From the NCBI GenBank assembly GCA_003023665.1, contig PXYR01000087.1:1-7214 (forward strand): DNA of 7,214 nt, in the 5' to 3' direction. The translations under genes were made by a program, and so were the position numbers. Of this stretch, positions 1 to 6,306 are shown in pieces (position 1 is the first letter of the stretch; each line of letters starts with the position of its first letter). The notes beneath the pieces were generated by a model. It was not told the origin of the DNA. It saw only the letters and a list, made by a program, of their open reading frames with translations, and made no database searches. This stretch comes from Bacteroidota bacterium. GTDB lineage: Bacteria; Bacteroidota; Bacteroidia; Flavobacteriales; Schleiferiaceae.

Positions 1-1217
1 ACTTTAAAACCATTTTCCGCCGCCCATTTCAAGGCCTTGCGCAATGGAGAACCTTCAAACCAAGTGGCAGTAACTCTGCGATAGGCATTGTCATCGGAGG
101 CCAATTCTCTAATTACCTCAACATCCGTTCGAGCATGTGAAAGCGTATCAACAAAATTGTAAACCAATGCTACCACATCCGCCTCTTTATTTTGATGAAT
201 ATTTGCAATGAACTTATTGGCCCAACGAATATTAGTCACCTTGGTATATTTCACATTCTTTGATCCAAGCCCCAAGCTTTTCAATTGTTCTTCAAAAAGT
301 TCTCCTTCAAATTCATTCAAGCTACCTTCCTCATGCTCTTCCTTCCAATAGTTTGGGTATTTTTTCTTAATGTCCAAAGGAAGCATTCCCGCAAAAAGTG
401 CATTCCTAGCATATTGAGTGGCACTCGGTAAAATACTGCTGTATATACCTTCCGACTTAATATTAAAATCCTCTGCAATCATAGGCTTCATCACCATCCA
501 TTGATCCAATCGAAGGTTATCCACCACAACAAAAAATACTTTTTCGCCAGCTCTGATCTTTGGGCCAACAATCTTGCCCACGACCTCATGAGAAAGCATA
601 GGACGCTCATTGGATTCAAACCAACGCTCGTAATGATTTGAAATAAATCGAGAAAACAACTCGTTAGCTTCGCTTTTTTGAGTTGCTAAAACGCTTTTCA
701 ACCCTTCTTCTGCGCTTTTTTCGAGTTCCAATTCCCATTTCAATAATTCACGATAAAAATCCGACCATTCTTGCCACGTTTCCAATTGTTGCATTTCCAT
801 GGTCAATTTTCCGAATACCTGCTGATAGCCTCTAGTAGCTTTTTGGGAAACAAGTTCTTTTCCTTTGAGGAGTTTCTTCAAACACAACAAAACTTGGTTT
901 GGATTCACAGGTTTTATGAGGTAATCGGCAATTTTTGACCCAATCGCCATTTCCATAATTTGCTCCTCTTCGCTTTTGGTAATCATCACGATAGGCGTTT
1001 CAGGGCGAATCGTTTTCATTTCCTCCAGCACCTCTAAGCCAGACAATCCCGGCATATTTTCATCTAGAAAGACCGCATCAAAAGCAGTATTATCAAAGAG
1101 TTCAATGGCATCACTACCGTTATTACAGGTTTGAAATGTATAGCCCTTGCCCTCCAAAAAAAGCAAGTGGCCTTTGAGCATGTGAATTTCATCGTCAACC
1201 CATAAAATATTCGGCAT
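1..1217 (-). CDS. porX: PorX-type response regulator with PglZ (alkaline phosphatase-like) domain, 3' end outside window
   Basis: This is an uninterrupted minus-strand reading frame of 405 codons from ATG at 1217-1215, running off the left edge. Residues 1-120 form a CheY-like receiver with the acidic pair D8/D9, the phosphoacceptor D52 in AVFLDENMPG, T80 and K102 before P103. Residues of about 120-215 look helical (repeated QE/WE/EL segments). A PglZ domain follows, with metal-ligand candidates D233 (VVVDNLRLDQW), the nucleophile candidate T267 (LPSATQYARN), and D357/H361 (NFVDTLSH). Family members are about 515 residues, so roughly 110 C-terminal residues are missing. In Porphyromonas and Flavobacterium, PorX pairs with the sensor PorY and controls type IX secretion and gliding; its PglZ domain hydrolyses phosphodiester bonds in oligonucleotides. 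Domain order and motifs make the PorX assignment firm. The function is carried over from the family. The gene is divergent from the lpx block. Confidence 0.93.
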   Translation of the reverse strand, partial: MPNILWVDDEIHMLKGHLLFLEGKGYTFQTCNNGSDAIELFDNTAFDAVFLDENMPGLSGLEVLEEMKTIRPETPIVMITKSEEEQIMEMAIGSKIADYLIKPVNPNQVLLCLKKLLKGKELVSQKATRGYQQVFGKLTMEMQQLETWQEWSDFYRELLKWELELEKSAEEGLKSVLATQKSEANELFSRFISNHYERWFESNERPMLSHEVVGKIVGPKIRAGEKVFFVVVDNLRLDQWMVMKPMIAEDFNIKSEGIYSSILPSATQYARNALFAGMLPLDIKKKYPNYWKEEHEEGSLNEFEGELFEEQLKSLGLGSKNVKYTKVTNIRWANKFIANIHQNKEADVVALVYNFVDTLSHARTDVEVIRELASDDNAYRRVTATWFEGSPLRKALKWAAENGFK

Positions 1218-1238
1218 AATTGATCGTTTTATTCTTGT

Positions 1239-1246
1239 TAAAAGTA
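1239..1246 (-). promoter_or_regulatory. Possible -7 element for porX
   Basis: On the minus strand this reads TACTTTTA, one mismatch from the Bacteroidota -7 consensus TAnnTTTG. It would leave a leader of roughly 15 nt before the porX ATG. I see no TTTG-type -33 element at the expected distance, and such AT-rich octamers arise by chance, so this is a weak candidate. Confidence 0.22.
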
Positions 1247-1282
1247 ATGCGTGAGAACCCCGGCTCGCCTTAAGACCTGTAG

Positions 1283-1290
1283 TATTTTTA
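1283..1290 (+). promoter_or_regulatory. Possible -7 element for the HD-lpx block
   Basis: TATTTTTA matches TAnnTTTG except at the last base and sits 17 bp before the preferred TTG start of the HD gene. No clear -33 element lies about 19 bp upstream. If it is real, the GTG at 1251 would lie upstream of the transcript and could not be the start. The 1218-1307 spacer must hold promoters for both strands, so a candidate here is reasonable but unproven. Confidence 0.22.
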
Positions 1291-1296
1291 CGAAAC

Positions 1297-1300
1297 AGGT
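1297..1300 (+). promoter_or_regulatory. Shine-Dalgarno-like AGGT that favours the TTG start at 1308
   Basis: AGGT ends 7 nt before the TTG at 1308, an ordinary ribosome-binding distance, and is 13 nt from the alternative TTG at 1314. Most other genes here show no Shine-Dalgarno sequence, as is usual in Bacteroidota, so this only mildly supports 1308 over 1314. Confidence 0.3.
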
Positions 1301-1307
1301 AAAACTA

Positions 1308-2552
1308 TTGACTTTGAGCACAAAGAACAAAATCATTAACGATCCTATCTACGGGTTTATTACGATAAAAGATCCTCTAATTTATGAGCTGATCAACCAC
1401 CCCTATTTTCAACGATTACGCAGAATTTCCCAATTAGGCTTGACTTATTTAGTCTATCCCGGTGCCTACCACACTAGGTTTCATCATGCTATTGGTGCCA
1501 TGCATTTGATGGGCCGTGCCATTTATACATTGCGACAAAAAGGACAAGAGATAAGTAGTGAAGAAGAACGCGGTGTTTTAATCGCTATACTGCTTCATGA
1601 TATTGGCCACGGTCCCTTCTCGCATGCGCTAGAACACACTCTAATTCCGGGGGTCAGTCACGAGGCGTTGAGTTTAAAAATCATGGAAGAGCTCAATTTA
1701 GAGTATAACGGTTCCCTTGATTTAGCAATAGATATTTTCACCAATAATTATTCAAAGGCTTATCTGCATCAACTTATCTCCTCTCAGTTAGATATGGATC
1801 GTCTGGATTATTTACGCAGAGATTCTTTTTATTCTGGAGTCACAGAAGGGAGTGTCAATTCAGAGCGTTTACTGACCATGCTAAATGTCAAAGACGACCA
1901 GCTTGTTGTTGATTCCAAAGGAATTTACAGCGTAGAAAAATTCTTGGTAGCTCGCAGGCTAATGTACTGGCAAGTCTATATGCATAAGACCGTAATTAGC
2001 GCAGAGTTTATGTTGGTCAATATTCTTAAGCGTGCCAAGTATTTGGCAGCCCAAGGTATTGCGTTAGATGGACCCGCAACTCTTAAGCACTTTTTAAAAG
2101 CTGATTACACGTGGAATGATTTTGAAGAAAACCCGGAAATTCTAAAAAAATTCCTGAGCCTTGATGACTTTGATATCATGAGCGGTATCAAAGAATGGGT
2201 AAACAATAAAGATGTTTTATTGAGTGATTTAAGCTCAAGAATTATCAATAGAGACCTATTGAAAATACGCTTGCAGGAAAAACCCTTTGCTAAAGAGTTG
2301 TCCCATAAAATGGCCGAGGGAATCAGAGACCAATACGGTTTTAAACAGGGAGAAGAGCATTACATGTTAATCATTGATAAGGTCAAGAATCACGCTTACA
2401 ACAAGAAAAAGGGACACATCAATCTGTTGTATAAAGACGGACGAATTAGCGATATCAGTACAGCCGCAGATCAAATGACCATCAATGCACTAAGCGAACC
2501 CGTTGAACGTCACTTCATCTGTTTCCCAAGAGAATTGAGACATTTATTATGA
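1308..2552 (+). CDS. HD-domain phosphohydrolase of the SAMHD1/dNTPase-like family (COG1078 type)
   Basis: This is a predicted metal-dependent nucleotide phosphohydrolase, probably cytosolic, of about 414 residues. Numbered from the TTG at 1308, the HD-site ligands are H60 (HTRFHHAIG, last His), H97/D98 (LLHDIGHGPFSH) and D164 (QLDMDRLDYL). These match the H...HD...D set of SAMHD1 and the Enterococcus EF1143 dNTPase. The substrate cannot be read from the sequence; dNTPs are the usual guess. The frame opens at GTG 1251, but residues before IINDPIYGFI are poorly family-like, and homologues start a few residues before that motif. TTG 1308 or TTG 1314 (giving MSTKNKIIND) is therefore more likely; no ATG is available. 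The stop TGA overlaps the lpxD ATG by 4 bp, so the gene is likely co-translated with lipid A genes. Pairing of this gene with lpxD is common in Bacteroidota. The family call is firm, the exact start uncertain. Confidence 0.88.
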   Translation: MTLSTKNKIINDPIYGFITIKDPLIYELINHPYFQRLRRISQLGLTYLVYPGAYHTRFHHAIGAMHLMGRAIYTLRQKGQEISSEEERGVLIAILLHDIGHGPFSHALEHTLIPGVSHEALSLKIMEELNLEYNGSLDLAIDIFTNNYSKAYLHQLISSQLDMDRLDYLRRDSFYSGVTEGSVNSERLLTMLNVKDDQLVVDSKGIYSVEKFLVARRLMYWQVYMHKTVISAEFMLVNILKRAKYLAAQGIALDGPATLKHFLKADYTWNDFEENPEILKKFLSLDDFDIMSGIKEWVNNKDVLLSDLSSRIINRDLLKIRLQEKPFAKELSHKMAEGIRDQYGFKQGEEHYMLIIDKVKNHAYNKKKGHINLLYKDGRISDISTAADQMTINALSEPVERHFICFPRELRHLL

Positions 2553-3484
2553 GGCACAACCAAAAATCTTTAAAGTCTATTTGCGATTCACTTGGCGTTG
2601 ATTGTCCTGCCGGGAAAGAAAATATTGAAATCATTGGTATTTCAGCACTTGAAGATGCTCAAATAGGTTTCTTAAGCTTCTTATCAAATCCTAAATATGC
2701 AGCCCAGGCAACCGCCTCTAATGCTAGCGCCATACTCGTCAAAAAAGGTACCGCTTTGGAAACAAGCGCAGCGCTAATCCAATGTGATGATCCATACATG
2801 ACTTTCATGATGCATCTCGTACATCTTGAAAAAGAAATTGGTGGTATCTCACTAGATGATAGAAGTAATGCGCACATTTCTTCGGAAGCTATAATTGGAA
2901 ACGATTGTATAATTGAAGCAGGTGCAATTATAGCAGCAGGAGCAGTCCTTGGTGATCATTGTAGAATTGGAGCTGGTGCCAAAATACTCGGCGCAGCGCG
3001 TTTAGGAAATCGTGTTGTTGTTGAAGCAGGAGCCGTGATTGGATCTCAAGGATTTGGTTTCGCCCCTGATAAAAACGGAACATATCATACGATTCCACAG
3101 CTTGGAAAAGCTATTTTAAATGACGATGTTTTCATTGGTGCCAATTCAACGGTAGATCGCGGAGCGATTACGGATACGCAAATCGGCAAAGGAACCAAGA
3201 TTGATAATCAATGTATGATTGCACACGGTGTAACCATAGGAAAAAATTGTGTAATCGCAGCACAGTCTGGGATTGCAGGCTCAACAAGCGTAGGTGATGA
3301 CTGCAAATTCGGAGGCCAAGTAGGTATTATTGGACACTTAAAAATCGGCAATAATGTGACCGTTTATGCGCAAAGTGGCGTAATGAATGATGTTCCGGAC
3401 AATAAGGTTATCTTTGGCTCGCCGGCATTAGACCGCAGACATTTTTTGAAATCATTCGCGGCCTTCAAAAAACAAGGCCAATAG
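2549..3484 (+). CDS. lpxD: UDP-3-O-(3-hydroxyacyl)glucosamine N-acyltransferase LpxD
   Basis: LpxD transfers a 3-hydroxyacyl chain from ACP to the 2-amino group of UDP-3-O-acyl-glucosamine, the third step of lipid A synthesis, in the cytoplasm. The 311-residue protein has an N-terminal uridine-binding domain (about 1-105, with FLSFLSNPKY at 41-50). A left-handed beta helix of hexapeptide repeats follows (about 108-290, many IG-xxx-I turns). The LpxD signature GSQGFGF is at 165-171. The catalytic His is H226 (NQCMIAHGV, equivalent to E. coli H239), with a second conserved His, H263 (IIGHLKIG, equivalent to H276). Only about 20 residues follow the helix (SPALDRRHF onward), whereas E. coli LpxD (341 aa) has a longer C-terminal helical extension that contacts ACP. 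The GFGF motif and these histidines separate it from the second, LpxD-like paralogue of many flavobacteria. The ATG overlaps the HD-gene stop. Confidence 0.95.
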   Translation: MRHNQKSLKSICDSLGVDCPAGKENIEIIGISALEDAQIGFLSFLSNPKYAAQATASNASAILVKKGTALETSAALIQCDDPYMTFMMHLVHLEKEIGGISLDDRSNAHISSEAIIGNDCIIEAGAIIAAGAVLGDHCRIGAGAKILGAARLGNRVVVEAGAVIGSQGFGFAPDKNGTYHTIPQLGKAILNDDVFIGANSTVDRGAITDTQIGKGTKIDNQCMIAHGVTIGKNCVIAAQSGIAGSTSVGDDCKFGGQVGIIGHLKIGNNVTVYAQSGVMNDVPDNKVIFGSPALDRRHFLKSFAAFKKQGQ

Positions 3485-3486
3485 AT

Positions 3487-4863
3487 ATGTTGCAACAGAC
3501 ACTCAAAAACACTGTTTCATTCGAAGGCAATGCCCTTCATACAGGAGAATCCGTTAAAGTAAGCCTAATACCTAGTGAGGTAAATACCGGAATTGTATTT
3601 GTACGAACGGATTTAGAAAACATTGAAATCCCAGCCTTAGCAAAACACATCAATCGTACAAACCGTCAAACAATTCTGCAAAAAGGGAATGCTTCAGTAG
3701 GTACCGTTGAACATTTAATGGCTAGTCTTTATGCTCTTGGTGTAGATAATCTGCGGATAGAGCTTAACGGAAGTGAAGTACCCATTTTAGACGGTTCCGC
3801 AGCGCCTTTAGTTGATTTGATTGAGCAAGCAGGGCTTTGTGAACAAGAGCATGAGAAAAACTACTATGTGCTTGAAGAGCCTTTTACATTCAAAGATGAA
3901 GACGGATGTGAAATCATGGCCCTTCCTAGCGATACCTTTGAGGTTAGCGCTCTTATAGATTATGGTACTTCTGTTTTAGGTCCGCAACACGCTCATTTAG
4001 ACCAAATGACCAATTTCCGGGAGGATATTGCGAGCGCTAGAACATTCAGTTTTTTACGTGAATTATTGCCATTATTGGATCAAGGTCTTATTAAAGGTGG
4101 GGATTTAAATAATGCCATTGTATATGTGGATCAAGAGATTGCTCCGGCAACCCTAGATAAACTAAAAGCCGCCTTTGGCAAAGAAGATGTTGAGGTAACC
4201 AATAGAGGTACACTGAACAACATTGAACTGCGCTTTTCAAATGAAGCTGCTCGTCACAAACTTTTGGATGTTATTGGAGATATAGCACTTTTAGGTCGCC
4301 CTTTAAAAGCTAGATTGATTGCTACTAAACCGGGGCATGGAGTAAATGCAGAATTTACAAAAGCACTGGCAGCAAAGATTCGTAAAGAAGAAAGTAAACC
4401 TAGGCCACCAAAATACGACCCCAATGTTCCTCCCGTCAAAACGGTTGAGGACATAATGGCTTTAATTCCGCACCGCTCACCATTCCTCCTTGTAGATAAG
4501 ATTACGGAATTAACAGCAGACCGCGTTGTTGGTGTGAAGTCCGTGACTATGAATGAGCCGTTTTTCGTTGGTCATTTTCCTGGCGCACCGGTTATGCCCG
4601 GGGTTCTTCAAGTAGAAGCCATGGCGCAATGTGGAGGTATTCTTGCATTGAGTACGGTACCAGACCCGGAAAACTACCTTACCTATTTCATGAAAATTGA
4701 TAACGTGAAATTCAAGCAAAAAGTGGTTCCCGGTGATACCCTCATTTTTGATTTAAAGCTCATTAGCCCCATTCGAAGAGGTATTGTTCACATGCTAGGG
4801 CGAGCATTCGTTGGCGATACTCTGGTAAGTGAAGCAGAGCTTATGGCCCAGATTACCAAATAA
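3487..4863 (+). CDS. lpxC-fabZ: Bifunctional UDP-3-O-acyl-GlcNAc deacetylase LpxC / 3-hydroxyacyl-ACP dehydratase FabZ
   Basis: This is a 458-residue fusion. Residues 1 to about 305 are LpxC, the zinc deacetylase that commits UDP-3-O-acyl-GlcNAc to lipid A. It has HTG at 18-20, general base E75 and zinc ligands H76 (GTVEHLMA), H257 and D261 (ARHKLLDVIGD), plus the catalytic H284 (KPGHGVN). A charged, proline-rich linker of about 15 residues (KEESKPRPPKYDPNVPP, 300-316) leads to FabZ (about 318-458). FabZ is a hot-dog-fold dehydratase with active-site H363 (VGHFPGAPVMPG) and E377 (LQVEAMAQCGG). Both active sites look intact and the frame is continuous across the join, so both activities are expected. 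FabZ acts on the 3-hydroxyacyl-ACP pool that LpxA and LpxD also use, so tying it 1:1 to LpxC plausibly balances phospholipid and LPS supply. The fusion is known in Bacteroidota. It starts 2 bp after lpxD and its TAA overlaps the lpxA ATG by one base. Confidence 0.97.
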   Translation: MLQQTLKNTVSFEGNALHTGESVKVSLIPSEVNTGIVFVRTDLENIEIPALAKHINRTNRQTILQKGNASVGTVEHLMASLYALGVDNLRIELNGSEVPILDGSAAPLVDLIEQAGLCEQEHEKNYYVLEEPFTFKDEDGCEIMALPSDTFEVSALIDYGTSVLGPQHAHLDQMTNFREDIASARTFSFLRELLPLLDQGLIKGGDLNNAIVYVDQEIAPATLDKLKAAFGKEDVEVTNRGTLNNIELRFSNEAARHKLLDVIGDIALLGRPLKARLIATKPGHGVNAEFTKALAAKIRKEESKPRPPKYDPNVPPVKTVEDIMALIPHRSPFLLVDKITELTADRVVGVKSVTMNEPFFVGHFPGAPVMPGVLQVEAMAQCGGILALSTVPDPENYLTYFMKIDNVKFKQKVVPGDTLIFDLKLISPIRRGIVHMLGRAFVGDTLVSEAELMAQITK

Positions 4864-5633
4864 TGATTCATAAGCTCTCTGATGTACATCCAAGCGCTAG
4901 GATTGGTGACCAAGTTAAAGTTGGTCCCTTTACTTCCATAGCAGCAGATGTAGAAATTGGAGAGGGAACAACCATTGGACCTAATGTCACTATTATGGAT
5001 GGCGCTAGGATAGGTGCCAATTGTAACATATATCCCGGCGCGGTTATTTCCGCCGTACCTCAGGATTTAAAATTTGACGGTGAGCATACAACAGTAGAAA
5101 TTGGTGATAGAACTACTATTCGTGAATGTGTTACTATCAACCGCGGCACTAAAGCATATGGCAAAACCACATTAGGTAAAGATTGTCTTATCATGGCCTA
5201 TGTGCATATAGCGCACGATTGCATCATTGGAAATAAAGTGATACTGGTAAACTCTGTTGCGCTTGCCGGTCACGTAGAAGTGGGTGATTGGTCCATTATA
5301 TCAGGACTTAGTGCTGTGCATCAATTTGTTAAAATTGCTGACCATGTAATGGTTGGTGGCGGTGCAATGGTTAGAAAAGATGTTCCTCCATTTATTACTG
5401 CGGCAGGAGATCCATTAACCTATGCCGGAGTAAATAGTGTTGGGTTGCGTAGAAGGGAATTCAACAACGAACAAATTAGGGAGATTCAAGATATCTATAG
5501 GATTATCTACCAAAGCGGAAAAAATATTAGTCAAGCGGTTGAAACTGTTAAAATTCAGTTCAAGTCGAGCCAATTAGCCTCTGAAATCATTGATTTCATT
5601 CAATCAAGTGAAAGAGGGCTTATTAGAAAATAG
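4863..5633 (+). CDS. lpxA: Acyl-ACP--UDP-N-acetylglucosamine O-acyltransferase LpxA
   Basis: LpxA performs the first, reversible step of lipid A synthesis: 3-O-acylation of UDP-GlcNAc from 3-hydroxyacyl-ACP, as a cytosolic homotrimer. The 256-residue length is close to E. coli LpxA (262). Hexapeptide repeats fill about residues 8-185, followed by a helical C-terminal domain (about 192-256). Four histidines keep the exact E. coli spacing: H115, catalytic H118 (VHIAHDCIIGN), H137 (LAGHVEVG) and H153 (SAVHQF), matching E. coli H122, H125, H144 and H160. By the same offset, the acyl-chain ruler position (E. coli G173) is G166 in MVGGGAMV. Glycine there permits long chains (C14 or more), in keeping with the long 3-hydroxy acids of Bacteroidota lipid A. 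The ATG shares one base with the lpxC-fabZ stop (TAATG), suggesting coupled translation. No Shine-Dalgarno sequence is visible. Confidence 0.97.
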   Translation: MIHKLSDVHPSARIGDQVKVGPFTSIAADVEIGEGTTIGPNVTIMDGARIGANCNIYPGAVISAVPQDLKFDGEHTTVEIGDRTTIRECVTINRGTKAYGKTTLGKDCLIMAYVHIAHDCIIGNKVILVNSVALAGHVEVGDWSIISGLSAVHQFVKIADHVMVGGGAMVRKDVPPFITAAGDPLTYAGVNSVGLRRREFNNEQIREIQDIYRIIYQSGKNISQAVETVKIQFKSSQLASEIIDFIQSSERGLIRK

Positions 5634-5637
5634 GCCT

Positions 5638-6252
5638 ATGGTTACTTTAAACGCACTTGAGAAAAAATTTGGCAATCAACATATTCTAAGGAATATTACA
5701 CACACCTTTAAAACTGGCTCCAAAACGGTAGTATTAGGGTCTAACGGTTCAGGGAAATCTACCTTAATTAAGATTATTAGTGGGGCCGTTGAGGCTTCTA
5801 ATAATCCCCCAGAATATAATTTCAACAAACCCGTTGCTGCAAATGAAGCCGGCAAATACTGCAGTATGGCGGCGCCATATATGGCCCTTAATCCAATGTT
5901 CACCCTCACAGAAACTCTGAGTTTCCACGAAAAGATGTGTGGGTTTGCGAAAACTGCTTTAATCTCAGAATGGGTAGAAAAAGCAGGACTCAGTAAACAT
6001 CAAAGCAAACGAATTCAAACCTACAGCTCTGGAATGCTTCAACGAGTTCGCCTATTGATGGCCATTGCAAGCGATCGTTCGTTATTACTTCTAGATGAGC
6101 CAACAAGTAATCTAGATGCGGATGGTGTTCAATTCTATAAACATCTTATTGAACACTTTACATTAGATAAAACGGTAATTGTAGCTAGCAATTATGTTGA
6201 GCGTGAATATGCTTTCTGTGAAAGTGAACTAATCCTTGAAAAGCATTATTAA
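5638..6252 (+). CDS. Small ABC-type ATPase, atypical Q- and H-loops, partner unknown
   Basis: This is a 204-residue stand-alone ATP-binding cassette with no membrane segment. The Walker A is GSNGSGKST at 34-42 (K40), the signature motif YSSGMLQR is at 129-136, the Walker B LLLLDEP is at 149-155 with catalytic E154, and the D-loop SNLD is at 157-160. ATP binding and hydrolysis residues therefore look intact. Two canonical positions differ: the segment where a Q-loop Gln is expected reads SMAAPYMALNP (76-86), and the switch His region reads VASNYVERE (182-190) with Asn in place of His. Length and overall shape resemble CcmA-like or simple exporter ATPases, but no permease gene is in the window, so the substrate is unknown. 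ATG 5638 is chosen because the frame upstream (to TTG 5590) lies inside lpxA and family-like sequence (VTLNALEKKFG) begins right after this ATG. It follows lpxA by 4 bp, which suggests, without proving, a cell-envelope role. Confidence 0.85.
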   Translation: MVTLNALEKKFGNQHILRNITHTFKTGSKTVVLGSNGSGKSTLIKIISGAVEASNNPPEYNFNKPVAANEAGKYCSMAAPYMALNPMFTLTETLSFHEKMCGFAKTALISEWVEKAGLSKHQSKRIQTYSSGMLQRVRLLMAIASDRSLLLLDEPTSNLDADGVQFYKHLIEHFTLDKTVIVASNYVEREYAFCESELILEKHY

Positions 6253-6280
6253 GGAAAGAGAAAGCCCGGTCGATTTCAAT

Positions 6281-6288
6281 TATATTTA
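6281..6288 (+). promoter_or_regulatory. Possible -7 element for efp in the 54-bp spacer
   Basis: TATATTTA matches the Bacteroidota -7 consensus TAnnTTTG except for the last base and lies 18 bp before the efp ATG, which would give a leader of about 10 nt. No -33 TTTG is visible at the right distance. The spacer 6253-6306 is the largest gap in the rightward series and shows no terminator hairpin, so efp could be transcribed by read-through, by its own promoter, or both. Confidence 0.25.
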
Positions 6289-6306
6289 AGCTTTAAAAAT
6301 TGCATT

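Larger units (their letters stand above)
1308..6252 (+). other. Predicted operon: HD hydrolase, lpxD, lpxC-fabZ, lpxA, ABC ATPase
   Basis: Five codirectional genes are joined by a 4-bp overlap (ATGA at 2549-2552), a 2-bp gap (3485-3486), a 1-bp overlap (TAATG at 4861-4865) and a 4-bp gap (5634-5637). No room exists for promoters or terminators at intergenic junctions, although internal promoters inside coding sequence cannot be excluded. The efp gene 54 bp further on may belong to the same transcript. Confidence 0.8.

Noticed and set aside
1..2552. PglZ domain beside an HD nucleotide hydrolase as a phage defence island (BREX-like PglZ, dNTP-depleting HD)
   Set aside because: The PglZ domain is joined to a receiver domain exactly as in PorX, no other BREX genes are present, and the HD gene overlaps lpxD in a housekeeping arrangement.
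2659..2877. Minus-strand 72-codon frame inside lpxD
   Set aside because: It is antisense to the conserved LpxD N-terminal domain and has no recognisable family features.
2873..3420. Short periodic repeats in lpxD (and likewise in lpxA, 4887-5420)
   Set aside because: They are the coding trace of hexapeptide repeats in the left-handed beta helix, not DNA repeats.
4254..4719. Two minus-strand frames (4254-4454 and 4510-4719) inside lpxC-fabZ
   Set aside because: They lie opposite catalytic regions of LpxC and FabZ and look like chance open frames.
5590..5637. Upstream TTG start for the ABC ATPase, inside the end of lpxA
   Set aside because: Those 16 codons overlap the conserved LpxA C-terminus and are not ABC-like; ATG 5638 directly precedes family-like sequence.
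5676..5909. Minus-strand 77-codon frame inside the ABC ATPase gene
   Set aside because: It is antisense to the Walker A region, with no independent support.
6284..6296. AAGCTT-centred near-palindrome before efp as a terminator or operator
   Set aside because: The symmetry breaks beyond six bases and the sequence is simply AT-rich, so it does not rise above chance.
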